Assembly (NCBI GenBank): GCA_030407315.1 | Contig: JALQPE010001900.1 | Location: forward strand, 62,001-126,000 | Origin: Asparagopsis taxiformis | Lineage: Eukaryota > Rhodophyta > Florideophyceae > Bonnemaisoniales > Bonnemaisoniaceae | DNA length: 64,000 nt | Reading direction: 5' to 3' | Part shown: piece by piece, positions 43,957-54,709 of the stretch | Layout: each line of letters begins with the position of its first letter | How positions within the stretch are numbered: position 1 is the stretch's first letter | The notes under the pieces: model-generated | What the model saw: the letters and a program-made list of their open reading frames with translations, nothing else | Database searches by the model: none | What the model was told of the DNA's origin: nothing | Position numbers and translations under genes: made by a program

Positions 43957-44694
43957 ATGACGAGCACCCTATCGCTCTTCCTCCGCCTAGTGTGTCTGGC
44001 AGCAGTGGTACACACTTCCCTCGCACAATGCCCCGCGTTTGCTACTTTAGTGAACGGAATCTGCACGTGTAACTTGGGCGCCCAACCCATTCCTATGCAG
44101 TCAGTGTTCCAATGCCAACCCTGTCCCGCCGGAACCGCCAAGTCCAGCGTTGGTAACGTGGCATGCCTCCAATGCCCCCCGAATACATTTTCAGCCCCTG
44201 GTTCGGTAGCATGTACCCCATGCCCACCAGGTACCGTTACAGTCGGTTCTCAGGCCGCTCCAACAGACTGTGTTTTTCCGTGTGTGGCAGGCCAATTCTT
44301 CCAGCCAGCAGACCTCTCTGCCGTGCCTCCAATCGCCACCCCTTCCTGTCTCCCATGTCCCCCAGGAACAGGCTCTCAGGTTGTTGGAGACTTCATATTG
44401 ACCTGTCCTCCGTGTCCGCCGGGTGCATTCCAGCCGTTATCAGGACAAACTGCGTGCATAGCATGCCCTGCGGGACTCGTTTCTAATCCAGACAGGACGG
44501 CGTGTGTTCCGTCGACGACTCCTCCGACAACCACACGTCCATCCACCCTCTGTCCGCGAAGGGAGAGGAGGTGCATAACGCGTTTGAGAAGAAATCGCTG
44601 CAGGATTTTAACTGTTCTTATCTTGTGCAGCGGCCGCGAAATATCACGTTCCATGCTTGCAGGCGGAAGGGTCTGCAGAATTGTGTGCCCGTAA
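43957..44694 (+). CDS. Secreted cysteine-rich repeat protein, probable 3' frameshift
   Basis: The start at 43957 begins a clear signal peptide (MTSTLSLFLRLVCLAAVVHT, cleavage likely after SLA). Then come about five CPxCPxGT-type repeats (CQPCPAGT, CTPCPPGT, CLPCPPGT, CPPCPPGA, CIACPAG) typical of ephrin-receptor-like/GCC2-GCC3 modules in extracellular proteins, and a Thr/Pro linker. A TATATA box lies near 43863, 94 nt upstream. After about 44545 the frame becomes Arg-rich and unlike the rest. A better match to cysteine-containing secreted sequence is the frame ending at 44702 (NCSYLVQRPRNITFHAC), so a one-base indel or small intron near 44540 is likely. By inference a cell-wall or surface protein. 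Confidence 0.65.
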   Translation: MTSTLSLFLRLVCLAAVVHTSLAQCPAFATLVNGICTCNLGAQPIPMQSVFQCQPCPAGTAKSSVGNVACLQCPPNTFSAPGSVACTPCPPGTVTVGSQAAPTDCVFPCVAGQFFQPADLSAVPPIATPSCLPCPPGTGSQVVGDFILTCPPCPPGAFQPLSGQTACIACPAGLVSNPDRTACVPSTTPPTTTRPSTLCPRRERRCITRLRRNRCRILTVLILCSGREISRSMLAGGRVCRIVCP

Positions 44695-45105
44695 TGGTGT
44701 GAGTGGGCATTTGTTGTTTATTCTTCCATCTTTGGCAATTTTTGTAGAGACTTTGCTTACGGTAATCGAGTTAGATTGCCTGTTTGGCATTTGTCAACAA
44801 GGATATCACAACAACATTATGTAGGGTAAAATGAGTATCATCTAGCGTGTGTTATTCACCATACCACAAAGCTTGTTTGGCTTCTGTGGTAACAGAAAGT
44901 GGTAGGCGTTCGTTGTCTTTTCGAGAAGGTTGATCAAAAGGAGTTATCACTTCGATGTCTTTATTAAACAGTAACACTAACAGTTTCTTACTCTTATGCA
45001 ATTCAGTATTGGCATGGTGTGCGTTCCCTGATGAATGCTTCTGCAATACAAATGATGTGTCAGCAACGGCTGAGAGGGGAACATCTCTGTTGCAAGAGCA
45101 CAAGA

Positions 45106-45291
45106 GCAGAGCTACTGTAAACAACACGTGTTAAACAGCTGTAAACAAGTCAATAGTGATTTCATATCGCACCGGCCACAATCACTCAATATGATAGACA
45201 ACATAACAAAACAAAACAATCAAAGAATTACCATATTGCTCAAATCATAATCACACAATGTGATACAACTGAATCAAGCTATAATGATTCA
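45106..45291 (-). repeat. Copia-3 3' LTR, shared 186-bp block
   Basis: It ends (plus strand) ATGATTCA next to the polypurine-like TTGGGGCAGTA (minus). The LTR probably extends left to 44848, where the sequence is not represented in the 5' LTR except for AACAGAAAGTG at 44891-44901. Confidence 0.75.
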
Positions 45292-45320
45292 TACTGCCCC
45301 AATTTTGAAGAGCACAGTCA

Positions 45321-48300
45321 TCAGCCGGTGGATTGATCAGAGTGGCGGAACATGGTTTCAGTAAAGGAGACGGGGATTTCACCCGAAAACATCATGAGCT
45401 GTAGAGGGAGCTCTAGGGGACTGTCTGGTTTGGTAAGCGGATCAGCTAAATTGCTTTTCCCAGGTAGCCAAATCATAGTAGAAACATTTCGAGTCTCGAA
45501 CTCATATCGTATCACACTGACGTCAGCTCGTATCGAACGGTCGGTAGCATTACGACAAGTAGAAAGCGTTGTGAATAAATCTTTCGAGTCCACTGCAACA
45601 ATGTGAGCTACAGATACATTCAGGAGCTTCTCGTATGCCTTGACAAGCATTTTGCCTTCATCAATAGCTGCTCCAGCAGCCAGTATCTCAGCAGCACCGA
45701 TAGACTTAACTGGTCGTTTCGACTTGTGTGATGTCCATGACATCAAGTGGAATGTAGCTCCTTCTCCAATCGGACCAAAGAGGAGGCCAGACAAGTATCC
45801 GATTTGTCCATGATCGATGCGTCTGCTAGCATCTGCGAATAAGAGTATGGATAGATCGTACTCACCACGTGATGGTGCCTTGAACTTGATGACACTTCCC
45901 AAGCGTTTCAATGTACGCAGCATGTTGGTTTGCGTAACAAGGTCACGTACGGTAGGATGCGGTCCTTTTTGCTGTAAATAGCTTGCAGTTAATGCACAGA
46001 ATGGGGAGGCCGCTATGCCCATCCATCCAATGGAACTATTTAGGGAGCGGAAAGCGGACAATTCAACATCATTCAATGCATCATCAATTTCTTTCCTACG
46101 AAGGCGGGTGAGTGGGAACGGCTGCATCGACTCGAGCTTGTCATCTGCATGGATAGTAATGACATAGTCATCAGATTGTGTAATCGTCATCCCAAAGAAT
46201 ATAATGGTTCCAGGGCCAAATACGATTGTTCCGAGCTCATATGAATTAGATATCAAGTCAATAATATCTTGAACATATCTCCTCTCCCCACACGGAAGAA
46301 TGTCATCAACAACTTTGACAGCTGCAATAGAAAGTATATCATTCTCAATCTTATAGAAAAGCTGTGGTACATAAACCAGTTGTGAAAGTCCAAGCCCAAA
46401 GAGGAAGTTATCAATATGATCTTGCCACTTTGCATTCGCGTTGACAAGACCATACGCAGCTGTGAGTAGTAGCCAATAGCATGATTTGGTTGCACATTCT
46501 CTTGGTGGCACAACATAGACATCTCGCTTTGCTTCTCCCGTCTGGAGGAAAGCACTCTTGAAGTCAACTTTCGCAATTGGCCACTTGTGTATAGATGCAA
46601 GTGATAGTAGCAACCGTATGCCTACAGGTGGGCAAGTTGCTGAATCAGTCTTTAGATTAGATTTTTCACAATCTTTGTTCCCGTGAGGAGCGATCCGAGC
46701 TTTCATAATGTGCGAGCCATCATCACATATCTTGACTCTGTAAAGCACGTGACTGGTGATCACGTTTGCACCCTCAGGTACCTCTGATAAAGGTATTTCC
46801 TTGACAATTTTCTTAAATGAGGATTCTTCCTTATCGTATGCATTCTGAGTAACGTATGCTGGTAAGCCTTGTGCTTGAAATAACATGAAGTCTTTGATGC
46901 CGAATTGATCAAAGTACATCTTGATAGCATGTTGCTCAAAACTTTTCAATTCATGAGCAGGTGACAATTGCACTTCATTACTGCATAACTTATCAGGTGT
47001 GAAGCGCCATTTCTCATCATCAAGATTGAGCTGTTCTGTATCACCATCGTTGTATTGGATGTTAAAGATTGCATCCTTGATTGTAGAGACTGAACCAGTA
47101 TAGTATGTGTCGTCTAGTGGCCAATAGATGTCTACAGAATCACCAATTTTGGGTAATTCATTGGGAGAGTCCGTATTATTGCATATGCCCACTGAATTGT
47201 TGAGATCGAAGTCAGCATCGTATCGCGTATCGGGTGGGTTTTGCAAGTTTTTGACATCAGCCTCATCTTCATCTGCCATAAATTCATCAATTGTTTCATC
47301 TGCACTCTTTTCAATGGTGTCAATTGCTTCCTGGATTGATACTGCAAGTGCATCATCAGTAATTGCATGACGTATATCTTCAACAGCTGCCTTCATAGTT
47401 CTACCATTACGTCCAGGAACTGTTACAGCGCGAGAGGCATGGTCGTACGATAGGACTGGTTTAGGTGCGCTCCACGATCCCCTTTTCTCGTGCTGCCGTT
47501 TGACGTAGACTTGTACTAAATCACCCACTGAGATTGTTGGGTCTTGTACAGATTTCGATCTCAGAATTAATGTCAGCTTTCTCTTAGCAACGAGCTGGTC
47601 ATGTGCAGAAATGATGTCAGCTGGTATCATTTTGAGTTTAGTATCCTTCTGTATCGGCCTTGTGTATCCTTTAGCAAGCTCATGGGCAGACATTACGTCG
47701 TTTCCATAGAGATTATTTGAAATCCTAATAGATTGCTGCACTAGCAATGTTTGCGCTAGTGAGTCAGATTCATCCATACCATGTTGAAGTCGGATGAATA
47801 TATCACGAATTACTCGATGTTTAGACTCCAGTACATTCTTGTTATGGCGTCTGGGTGGTATTGGTCGAGCTTCAATATCATGTTTGACAAGATATTCACG
47901 GAATTCAGCAGTGTCAAATGCTGGATCGTAAACAATTGCACCCGGTATCCAGAATGCTGATATCCATTGTGCATCCAGTGTTGCTATAGCATGTTTCATA
48001 GAAGTGTCTGGAACTACAGCTCCAATGGAGTATCTCGTAGCTGAGTCCATAATGTGACAAACCCGCATGTCCTCCAAATGGAAGTGGTCGATACATATTA
48101 CATCGTTGAATTGGCGGCTCATCGCACTCAGCGAAACTTTCCTCATTTTCTTCGGCTCTGAGGTTGCAGAGCAACTAGTGCATGTTTCCAGAACTCTTGA
48201 CAAGTACTTCTTCACTTCATCACTCCAAAGACCATTGCGTTGTAAAAGTATCTTAATATCAGAGTATGTAGAGTGACCGCAAACATGTAGATGAACTTTG

Positions 48301-49796
48301 TCAACAATTTTTCTTAGTTCATTCCAAGGGCGGTTAGTGTCCCCATTGTGTATCGTTGTTGTTGCACAAAACATTTGTGATGCTTGTGAAACAGTGAGCT
48401 CATCTTGAAATTCGAGAAACGCCTTGCAGGGTATGTAACTGTGCATATCAATATCCAGAAGCTCAATTGTGCCATGACTGTTCCCTTTCATGTCTTTTGG
48501 AAGCTGCAACACGTTTTTCCCAATATGTATGATGTCACAATGCCGAGTTACATTGCGTCCAACAACCCATTGTGATGACCCTTGAATGACGAGGTGGCGT
48601 ATCTCCACGGTATGGCCATTATCTGATAGTGCCCGTAGGATTATCGATCCAATTATGGGCCTACTATCACTGGAGTGCTCTCCAGTACCATATTGCCAGA
48701 ATGGGCGATCTGCAATAGAGTCAGGTAAAGGATCGAAAGAACCATTCCAAGTTGGGAGGAGTAGAGGCTGTAGCAGTTTGAACTCATTTAGTCCAATTCC
48801 ACTGTATGGTGCACCATCGTCAAGCAGTGGCCCTGTTGACATGGTTACATTCAAATTTTCTCCTTGTATCTGCACCATATTAAATGTGAGAGACTTTTTC
48901 TTTTGTAATGTCTTTGAAGCACAACTTTTGCTTGTGTCATTAGGAGAGATAGAAATTACTCCATGTTTGAGAGATCCATCGCGGTTGTGATCAACGGCCC
49001 AATGTCCAACTTGGTGACATTTTCTGCAAGTGCTTCGAGACTTCAAGTCAGCTAGTTCCTGTGGAGACAGTTTTCTGCGTTGGCCACGTTGCATACGTAT
49101 CGCACTGTTGGCCTGTAGTGGTATGGTAGATAGTGAGCCATTTTCAGAGGTTTTTGGTCTGTCGCATTGTCTCAAAACAGATGATATTGAGCTGTAAGAT
49201 ACAGCTTTGAGAAAGGTTGATGTTGTCGCATTTGCATCAAATGTTGTATCACGCGGAGATGATGCTGCAAGTACAGATATTCGTTGACCACTGTCAACGT
49301 CAGCATTATTTAGCAGCATGAATGCAGTCAATGAAGAAGGTAGCTCAATATCTTTGGAGTGTGCATTAAATTTGGCAACTTGTGCTTCAAAGCGTGACTC
49401 AAAATTCATGAACGACTCGCTTTGTCCACGTTTAGTATTCAGTAGTGCAATAAAGTCTTGATATACTTCACTTACTACAGCAAGTGGATCACGCTTGAAA
49501 ACTTTCTGCACAATAGCAGTTGCACCATCAGCTGACTGTATGACATTGTCCGGGATTGCTTTGCATAATTCCTTTGCACGTCCAAACAATTGGCTCTGTA
49601 GCATGAGTCCTTGTAGTTCAGCTGGTATCTTGTTTGTGTTTGTATCCGGTAACATGTCATGGAATGAGCTCCACAACTTTACAGAGGAGGCATACTCCTC
49701 TTGGTTCCCTTTTCCGTCCGTCCACGGAACATTTCGCACATCCCATGTGAAGCGCGGGCGCGAAGGAAGCGCTGATTTCCCAGTATCTGGGCCCAT
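45321..49796 (-). CDS. gag-pol: Copia-3 Gag-Pol polyprotein with Tudor-like module
   Basis: 1491 residues, no internal stop, ATG at 49796. Gag N-terminal part with a CCHH-type knuckle (CRKCHQVGHWAVDH, about 49003-49045). The protease active-site motif is DDGA instead of D[ST]GA (about 48810-48821). HHCC region, then integrase with Asp in CIDHFH, Asp in VYDPAFD and Glu in NVLESKH. Tudor-like module at 47001-47158 (residues about 880-932: IYWPLDDTYY, YNDGD, W). Reverse transcriptase with VVDD (about 46303-46317) where most Copia elements have YVDD. RNase H with FADAS, ending LADPLTK. It is full length for a Copia polyprotein and apparently still able to be translated. Related to the broken Copia-1. 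Confidence 0.92.
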   Translation of the reverse strand: MGPDTGKSALPSRPRFTWDVRNVPWTDGKGNQEEYASSVKLWSSFHDMLPDTNTNKIPAELQGLMLQSQLFGRAKELCKAIPDNVIQSADGATAIVQKVFKRDPLAVVSEVYQDFIALLNTKRGQSESFMNFESRFEAQVAKFNAHSKDIELPSSLTAFMLLNNADVDSGQRISVLAASSPRDTTFDANATTSTFLKAVSYSSISSVLRQCDRPKTSENGSLSTIPLQANSAIRMQRGQRRKLSPQELADLKSRSTCRKCHQVGHWAVDHNRDGSLKHGVISISPNDTSKSCASKTLQKKKSLTFNMVQIQGENLNVTMSTGPLLDDGAPYSGIGLNEFKLLQPLLLPTWNGSFDPLPDSIADRPFWQYGTGEHSSDSRPIIGSIILRALSDNGHTVEIRHLVIQGSSQWVVGRNVTRHCDIIHIGKNVLQLPKDMKGNSHGTIELLDIDMHSYIPCKAFLEFQDELTVSQASQMFCATTTIHNGDTNRPWNELRKIVDKVHLHVCGHSTYSDIKILLQRNGLWSDEVKKYLSRVLETCTSCSATSEPKKMRKVSLSAMSRQFNDVICIDHFHLEDMRVCHIMDSATRYSIGAVVPDTSMKHAIATLDAQWISAFWIPGAIVYDPAFDTAEFREYLVKHDIEARPIPPRRHNKNVLESKHRVIRDIFIRLQHGMDESDSLAQTLLVQQSIRISNNLYGNDVMSAHELAKGYTRPIQKDTKLKMIPADIISAHDQLVAKRKLTLILRSKSVQDPTISVGDLVQVYVKRQHEKRGSWSAPKPVLSYDHASRAVTVPGRNGRTMKAAVEDIRHAITDDALAVSIQEAIDTIEKSADETIDEFMADEDEADVKNLQNPPDTRYDADFDLNNSVGICNNTDSPNELPKIGDSVDIYWPLDDTYYTGSVSTIKDAIFNIQYNDGDTEQLNLDDEKWRFTPDKLCSNEVQLSPAHELKSFEQHAIKMYFDQFGIKDFMLFQAQGLPAYVTQNAYDKEESSFKKIVKEIPLSEVPEGANVITSHVLYRVKICDDGSHIMKARIAPHGNKDCEKSNLKTDSATCPPVGIRLLLSLASIHKWPIAKVDFKSAFLQTGEAKRDVYVVPPRECATKSCYWLLLTAAYGLVNANAKWQDHIDNFLFGLGLSQLVYVPQLFYKIENDILSIAAVKVVDDILPCGERRYVQDIIDLISNSYELGTIVFGPGTIIFFGMTITQSDDYVITIHADDKLESMQPFPLTRLRRKEIDDALNDVELSAFRSLNSSIGWMGIAASPFCALTASYLQQKGPHPTVRDLVTQTNMLRTLKRLGSVIKFKAPSRGEYDLSILLFADASRRIDHGQIGYLSGLLFGPIGEGATFHLMSWTSHKSKRPVKSIGAAEILAAGAAIDEGKMLVKAYEKLLNVSVAHIVAVDSKDLFTTLSTCRNATDRSIRADVSVIRYEFETRNVSTMIWLPGKSNLADPLTKPDSPLELPLQLMMFSGEIPVSFTETMFRHSDQSTG

Positions 49797-49809
49797 AACA
49801 ACAGAAAGT

Positions 49810-49995
49810 GCAGAGCTACTGTAAACAACACGTGTTAAACAGCTGTAAACAAGTCAATAGTGATTTCATATCGCACCGGCCACAATCACTCAATATGATA
49901 GACAACATAACAAAACAAAACAATCAAAGAATTACCATATTGCTCAAATCATAATCACACAATGTGATACAACTGAATCAAGCTATAATGATTCA
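49810..49995 (-). repeat. Copia-3 5' LTR (short form)
   Basis: 186-bp block that looks the same as 45106-45291. It is joined at 49810 to AACAGAAAGTG, a motif that in the other LTR lies about 204 bp further out, suggesting an internal deletion in this LTR. Confidence 0.75.
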
Positions 49996-49999
49996 TAGT

Positions 50000-52170
50000 G
50001 GTACTCTTGAGGATATCCCTCTGCTCCCTTGTTTTCGAGCTTTTTTCCCTACTCCAGCCCCTGCTCAGGAAAGTAATTATTTATTGTCATACATAGCCCG
50101 TCGCCGATCTTTTGAATTCAGCCGACATTATACAGATTCCCTTCCATCTCTTGTTCCTCTTTAATATCCACCATCTATTTCATTTAATGGGTATTGTAGT
50201 CCGCTGACGCTATTCGCTTAAACACTGCAGATATCGATAAGTGCACTGTACTGCTATACCGTACATTCCCCAACATCTGTAAGCAATGCTTACCTCGTCG
50301 TTACTCATTGATATATCTCACATTGCGTGTTGCAATGCCAAGGGGTCTCTTCAGACCCCGGTACTGCGTTCGCAACAGTCGATCTACGTTCTCGCAATTG
50401 TCTTATCCGAAATAAAACGTCGATGGCATACTCCATCCGGAGGAACCATGGATCATCGATCTTATGCTAAATTCGCTTTCGCATACGCGCCTTCCAATCA
50501 CGAACACACCGCGCAGCCTGAGTTAACAGAGCCTGCTGCCCGTGGCGTACCACAGTATGTGCATCATTGCAGTATTATGTACCTCCTTTAGTACATTGGA
50601 ATGCACGACACCCGCGTTTCATTCATACACGCTACTTCGTCACTGTTTTTGCATACACCCCCACTCTACTCTTCGTTTTTCTGCTGTTCTGTAACTTGCT
50701 ACTCCCAGCGGTAATAACTCTACTTGGGAAGTGTTTTGGTCTCGATGGGCAAACTGATCGGAGAGGTAGTCGTGGCTCAGGCCATAACCCCCGAGCTCTT
50801 CATTGGGATAGAATTTTCCTTTTACTGGCTCTTTCTCCTCTGAGCAGTCTTTGTTGTCTATCTTTCGTACTACTGTTGCAAGCATTGAACACTTCCGTGT
50901 TTGCATAACTGTAAACTATCAGTTCTCAACTGATATCTTGACCGCATTTCATGGTTCTGTAGCCTCAACGTGGCGCACACCCCTCAACATCCATTCTGCA
51001 TGAGGTGGTTAATTTACTGCCTTTTCGCGATAACTGCAGTTGATAATTTTCTGTGTAAGCTTAGAAGCTCAAATGCCTACCGAGGTCGGGATGATTGAGG
51101 AGAGAGGATGCTGGATGAGGGAAGACGGATACCGCTGGGAATTTGTGGGGTTCATACAGACGTTTTTCGTGTTGAAATAAGTCAGTGATGATATTGAATG
51201 TCTCTTGGTGATTAAATAGTACCATCTATGTGATTACGGAGCCATTCAATGCAGGCTAGGAGATTATATCGGAGATAAGCGCGGGTCTATAGGTGGGTGC
51301 ATACCTGGATGTAGAGGCGGAAACAAGATTCGGAAAAGAAGTAAATATGCTCGCTCATGTTACGTTCCTTGTGTAATGCGCAGAGAGGATGTTGCATGGA
51401 TGGCAGACTTGCCCGGTTGAGTTTGCCAGACGATATGAAGAGTTAGATGGAAAGGGGGAATGCTGAGTATACTATCGCTGTAGGCTATGAATTCAATCCG
51501 CAAGGGCATTGAACACGGAGCTCAACGTCTTCGCACTGCTGACGTCAGTATGGAATGACTAGATCTTCCCACGATCTCGTCCACACGACGTAATGAAACG
51601 TGTACGCGTTGCGCATTTGATCATTACTTGCCCAATCGGACGCCGATGTGCACGTGTGCCGATGTCATAAGCTGTAATTAACGAGTTGAAATTAGAGATG
51701 TATAAATTCAATGCCGAAAAGGACACCTGTTTATACAATTCACGCCGGCGATGAGACACACGTTACCACTGGATCGGATCAATGCAGTTGGCCGGGATAC
51801 TTTGCGATTCGTGGGCGCGCTGTCGGAAACCCTACGCCGAGATGCGTTTGTGCATTGCGTGCGGTACTAGAGCCGGAAACGCAGGCCGGGTCTGGAGCGC
51901 TTGAGCTGTAATTGTACGCAACTTAGGTCATGAACAGCTTTCAAGCTTCATCTGTTGCGTGGAGTGCTGCATACAACTGACCAGAGTAGAGCGAATTACC
52001 GAGGCGGCTCGGCTCAAAATGGGGAGGGTGTAGATCTAGGTGGCTCGTCACCTCGTCTCGGGCTTCACGAACGGTTGATCGGCGGAAGAATTGGTGGATA
52101 ATGTGCCCTACCAGCCGGTTGTTTCGTGCCGGGTGCTTCTAGGACGGCGATATCTCCACGCCCTTACCCC
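50000..52170. other. No gene recognised
   Basis: Short open frames only. One minus-strand frame at 50640-50906 contains coding-like GKFYPNEELGGYGLSHDYL and could be a relic exon, but nothing supports a start or splice sites. No known repeat was spotted here. Confidence 0.3.
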
Positions 52171-52175
52171 AAGTT

Positions 52176-53375
52176 GCCGATGAGATCGCTATCGATCATG
52201 GCGATGCGAGGCTTTCTAACGCGGATGCAACGTGATACTTTTCGCGGCGCGATGCTAAATTGACATGGAATCGCCAAGCTATTATGGGACACCTGAGGAG
52301 TAGGATGGCTACGGAATGTTACTTTGGTACATCTATGGACTGTAGGGCAGATCCCCGTTTGAAGCGTTCGTTAGTTGGAAGACCAGTCAGTCGTCTTGTT
52401 CGAAGGGCGTTGCGGTCTGCAGAAACACATCCGTCCACACATCCCGCGGTGCGCATTGGCCAGCGCACGATCTGTGGGATAGTTCGCGGCCACAATATGC
52501 CGCACGGACAGGTCGCGACTAGATGCAATCGCTTGCTAGCTGCAGATTGCCAGAGGTACGTGATACAGATTCTCCCATAAACGCGCACGAGCGACCACGC
52601 ACTCCGCACGCATCCGCACAAACGACCACATTTCATTCTGAAATGTCCGCGCGCACGTCGGCGTCAATCCGGGGAATTTCACAGCCCTATGCACTCGCCA
52701 GGTGCATGCAACATGCAGTGTTGGAGCAGCAGACCACGCGACTGTCGACAACTGATCGCGCTGCGCAACAGGGTGCTGAACGCGCATCGGGGATGGCGCG
52801 GTGGACGTACATGTGTCGGGCGGTGGTGGGAGTGGAATACGCATGTGTGCTTTGTCGCTCGTCGTACAGCAATGTTGCCCTGTCATGTAGTTATTCTCGA
52901 GCCGCCACCGTTTGGGCGAGATCGAGAGAGCTTAATCCGCCAGGTTGCGAGAAGAGGACTGAGTTCGTTCGGCGTCGAATGTGCAGAGGGACGGCCGAGG
53001 GTCGTGAATTGGTAAAGTACATTAATTGTATCATACAATTACAATGGTATAAAGTAAGTTAATTGTCAATTTGGGACGTCGCGGCGCATCGCACGCAGTC
53101 TGTGAGCTGTGCGCATCGCGTGATGCAGAGATGCGCTGTGAGGGTGATCCATACGTGGTTGGAAAATTTCGGGGACAGGACATATGTCTACCATCCATGG
53201 GCACTTGCGAGGATGCTGCTGCGGTGATGATTCAATCCAATATTCAACGATTTGACTGTCACGGGTGCAAATATTGACACAATGCTATTCTCTGTCATAG
53301 TGCAGAAAAGAATAGGCAGGTTTTTCCGTGTTGTGTTGAACGTGCGGGCCGAAGAATGAGATAGTGATAACAATT
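52176..53375. repeat. Segmental duplication, copy 1 (partner 57208-58458)
   Basis: About 1.2 kb, same orientation, high identity throughout, e.g. GCGAGGCTTTCTAACGCGGA at both starts and ATTCAATCCAATATTCAACG near both ends. Minus-strand pieces such as SIAPRKVSR and ANAHRG look coding-like but are out of frame with each other. Plus-strand 68-codon frames at 53071 and 58119 align but differ mainly by amino-acid-changing substitutions and lack ATG. I read both copies as decayed. Confidence 0.6.
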
Positions 53376-53454
53376 AACATCTCACCACTACTGCCTGGGC
53401 ACCAGAACTTGATATTGATATCACAGGTCATAAAGGACCAGATGAGAAGAACGC

Positions 53455-53970
53455 AGTTCTTTTACTGCAGGGCTGGCTGAAAATCATTCAGGCTCAACCC
53501 GGGGGTAGGAGTACTGTAGTCCTTCAGGTAAATTAACCTGCCAAATGCGTGTAGCGAGAAGCCCCTGGGTTGGCCTGTAAAGGAAAGAGAACATGCTAAA
53601 AGGGCTACGGGAGGGTGGGACTGAATAGAAACCGGGTTGCAGAACAACACCTGAGGAGCGATTTGGACGCAGTTGCGTTCTTGCAATGCGCTTGTATCTT
53701 CGACAATACAAAAACCCGTGCCAATGATCTGCAGGGTAATTACGCATGGGTTGGCGCACACGTTTTTCACATACGTTCCCCGCCGCCCCCGCCGCATGAT
53801 GCGTTTTGATTGCATCCAACTTGGATAGTTTCGTTCTAATAATCTTGGTTGCATACTGTATCTGAAACGCGTATGCAATGTCGAAAATCTGACGCGCGAA
53901 AAACAAGCCGTGCCTCAGCTATCGTTTTGAAGTTAAAATATCTTCTTCGTGCCTTGAACTCCTATAGTGC
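53455..53970 (-). repeat. Degenerate dispersed repeat (copy 2), partner 11395-12100
   Basis: Shares GGGGGTAGGAGT.TGTA.TCCTTCAGGT-type order (near 53502 and 11540) and the GTTGCATACTGTA block (53850 and 11883). The minus strand encodes LKDYSTPTPG near 53500. Frames are broken. Confidence 0.5.
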
Positions 53971-54071
53971 GGTAGCGACACCTGCTTCTTGAGAAGAATT
54001 TACTGAACTGTAAGCACACAACGGAACTTAATTCTGAAGAGAGTCGGCATCGGAACGCGACACCTGCGCAC

Positions 54072-54148
54072 TGTTGAGATATCCATATAACCACGCGACA
54101 TGGCAACTCTAGTGCCTGCGCAGGCACAACATTCTTTATACTCTAACA
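54072..54148 (+). mobile_element. TRIM solo LTR, 77-bp form
   Basis: Runs TGTTGAGATATCC to CTCTAACA, matching the short LTR at 2871-2947. The flanks CGCAC and TGCAG do not form a clean duplication. Confidence 0.8.
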
Positions 54149-54344
54149 TGCAGGGTGGGTATGTGCTTTGTCGTGGTTACGCAGTGCCACCACGCAAGTA
54201 ACACGCAAGTGAGTACGTTGCGTGGTAAATGAGAACGGCGTGCAGTGACTGCACTACAAGCCCAATGTGTCTGTCCTGAGTGTGGACACACTCACATACA
54301 GTGCTCCTCCTGCCACCTTCTGTGGGTGTTAAAGTCAGAAATTT

Positions 54345-54632
54345 TGTCGCGTCACGCAACGCCGGCTATTGCCATTGATAGGTTGCGTTATCAATGGCAA
54401 TAGGTTGCGTTATCAATCCGCCGGCTATTGCCATTGATAGGTTGCGTTATCAATGGCAATAAGTTGCGTTATCAATGGCAATAGCCGGCGTCACGCAACC
54501 GCGTTATCAATGGCAATAAGTTGCGTTATCAATGGCAATAGCCGGCGTCACGCAACCGCCGGCTATTGCCATTGATAACGCAACCGCAACCACTATTGCC
54601 GGCGTTGCGTGACGGACGCTTTTGTCTTGCGG
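54345..54632. repeat. Palindromic repeat cluster A
   Basis: Alternating direct and inverted copies of a unit containing GTTGCGTTATCAATGGCAAT and its complement, bounded by TTTTGTCGCGTCACGCAACG on the left and GGCGTTGCGTGACG...GCTTTTGTC on the right. The whole block can fold into nested hairpins, and the motif GTCACGCAAC or its complement recurs many times. It may be a foldback/MITE element expanded internally. Confidence 0.75.
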
Positions 54633-54709
54633 CATGGCTCCGCCAATAGTGCTCCTGCCCCGGCGTGCTCCTGCCCGGCGCTACCATACCTCACATCTCA
54701 CATCCTACT

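Larger units (their letters stand above)
44848..49995 (-). mobile_element. Copia-3, Ty1/Copia retrotransposon, coding-intact
   Basis: A single long polyprotein ORF lies between two LTR copies sharing an identical-length 186-bp block (45106-45291 and 49810-49995). The outer boundary at 49995 is followed by TAGTG. On the left the best candidate is TG at 44848 preceded by TAGCG (one mismatch), which would make the 3' LTR 444 bp and the 5' LTR internally deleted. The PBS-like GTTATGGGCCCAG near 49787-49799 overlaps the start codon region and fits the half-tRNA-iMet site of Copia elements. The left boundary is tentative. Confidence 0.75.

Noticed and set aside
53071..53277. 68-codon cysteine-containing protein conserved in both segmental copies (53071 and 58119)
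   Set aside because: No ATG, and most differences between copies change amino acids, so conservation reflects the recent DNA duplication.
54345..54632. CRISPR array
   Set aside because: Units alternate in orientation and are not separated by unique spacers of constant length, and the context is eukaryotic. It is a palindromic repeat cluster.
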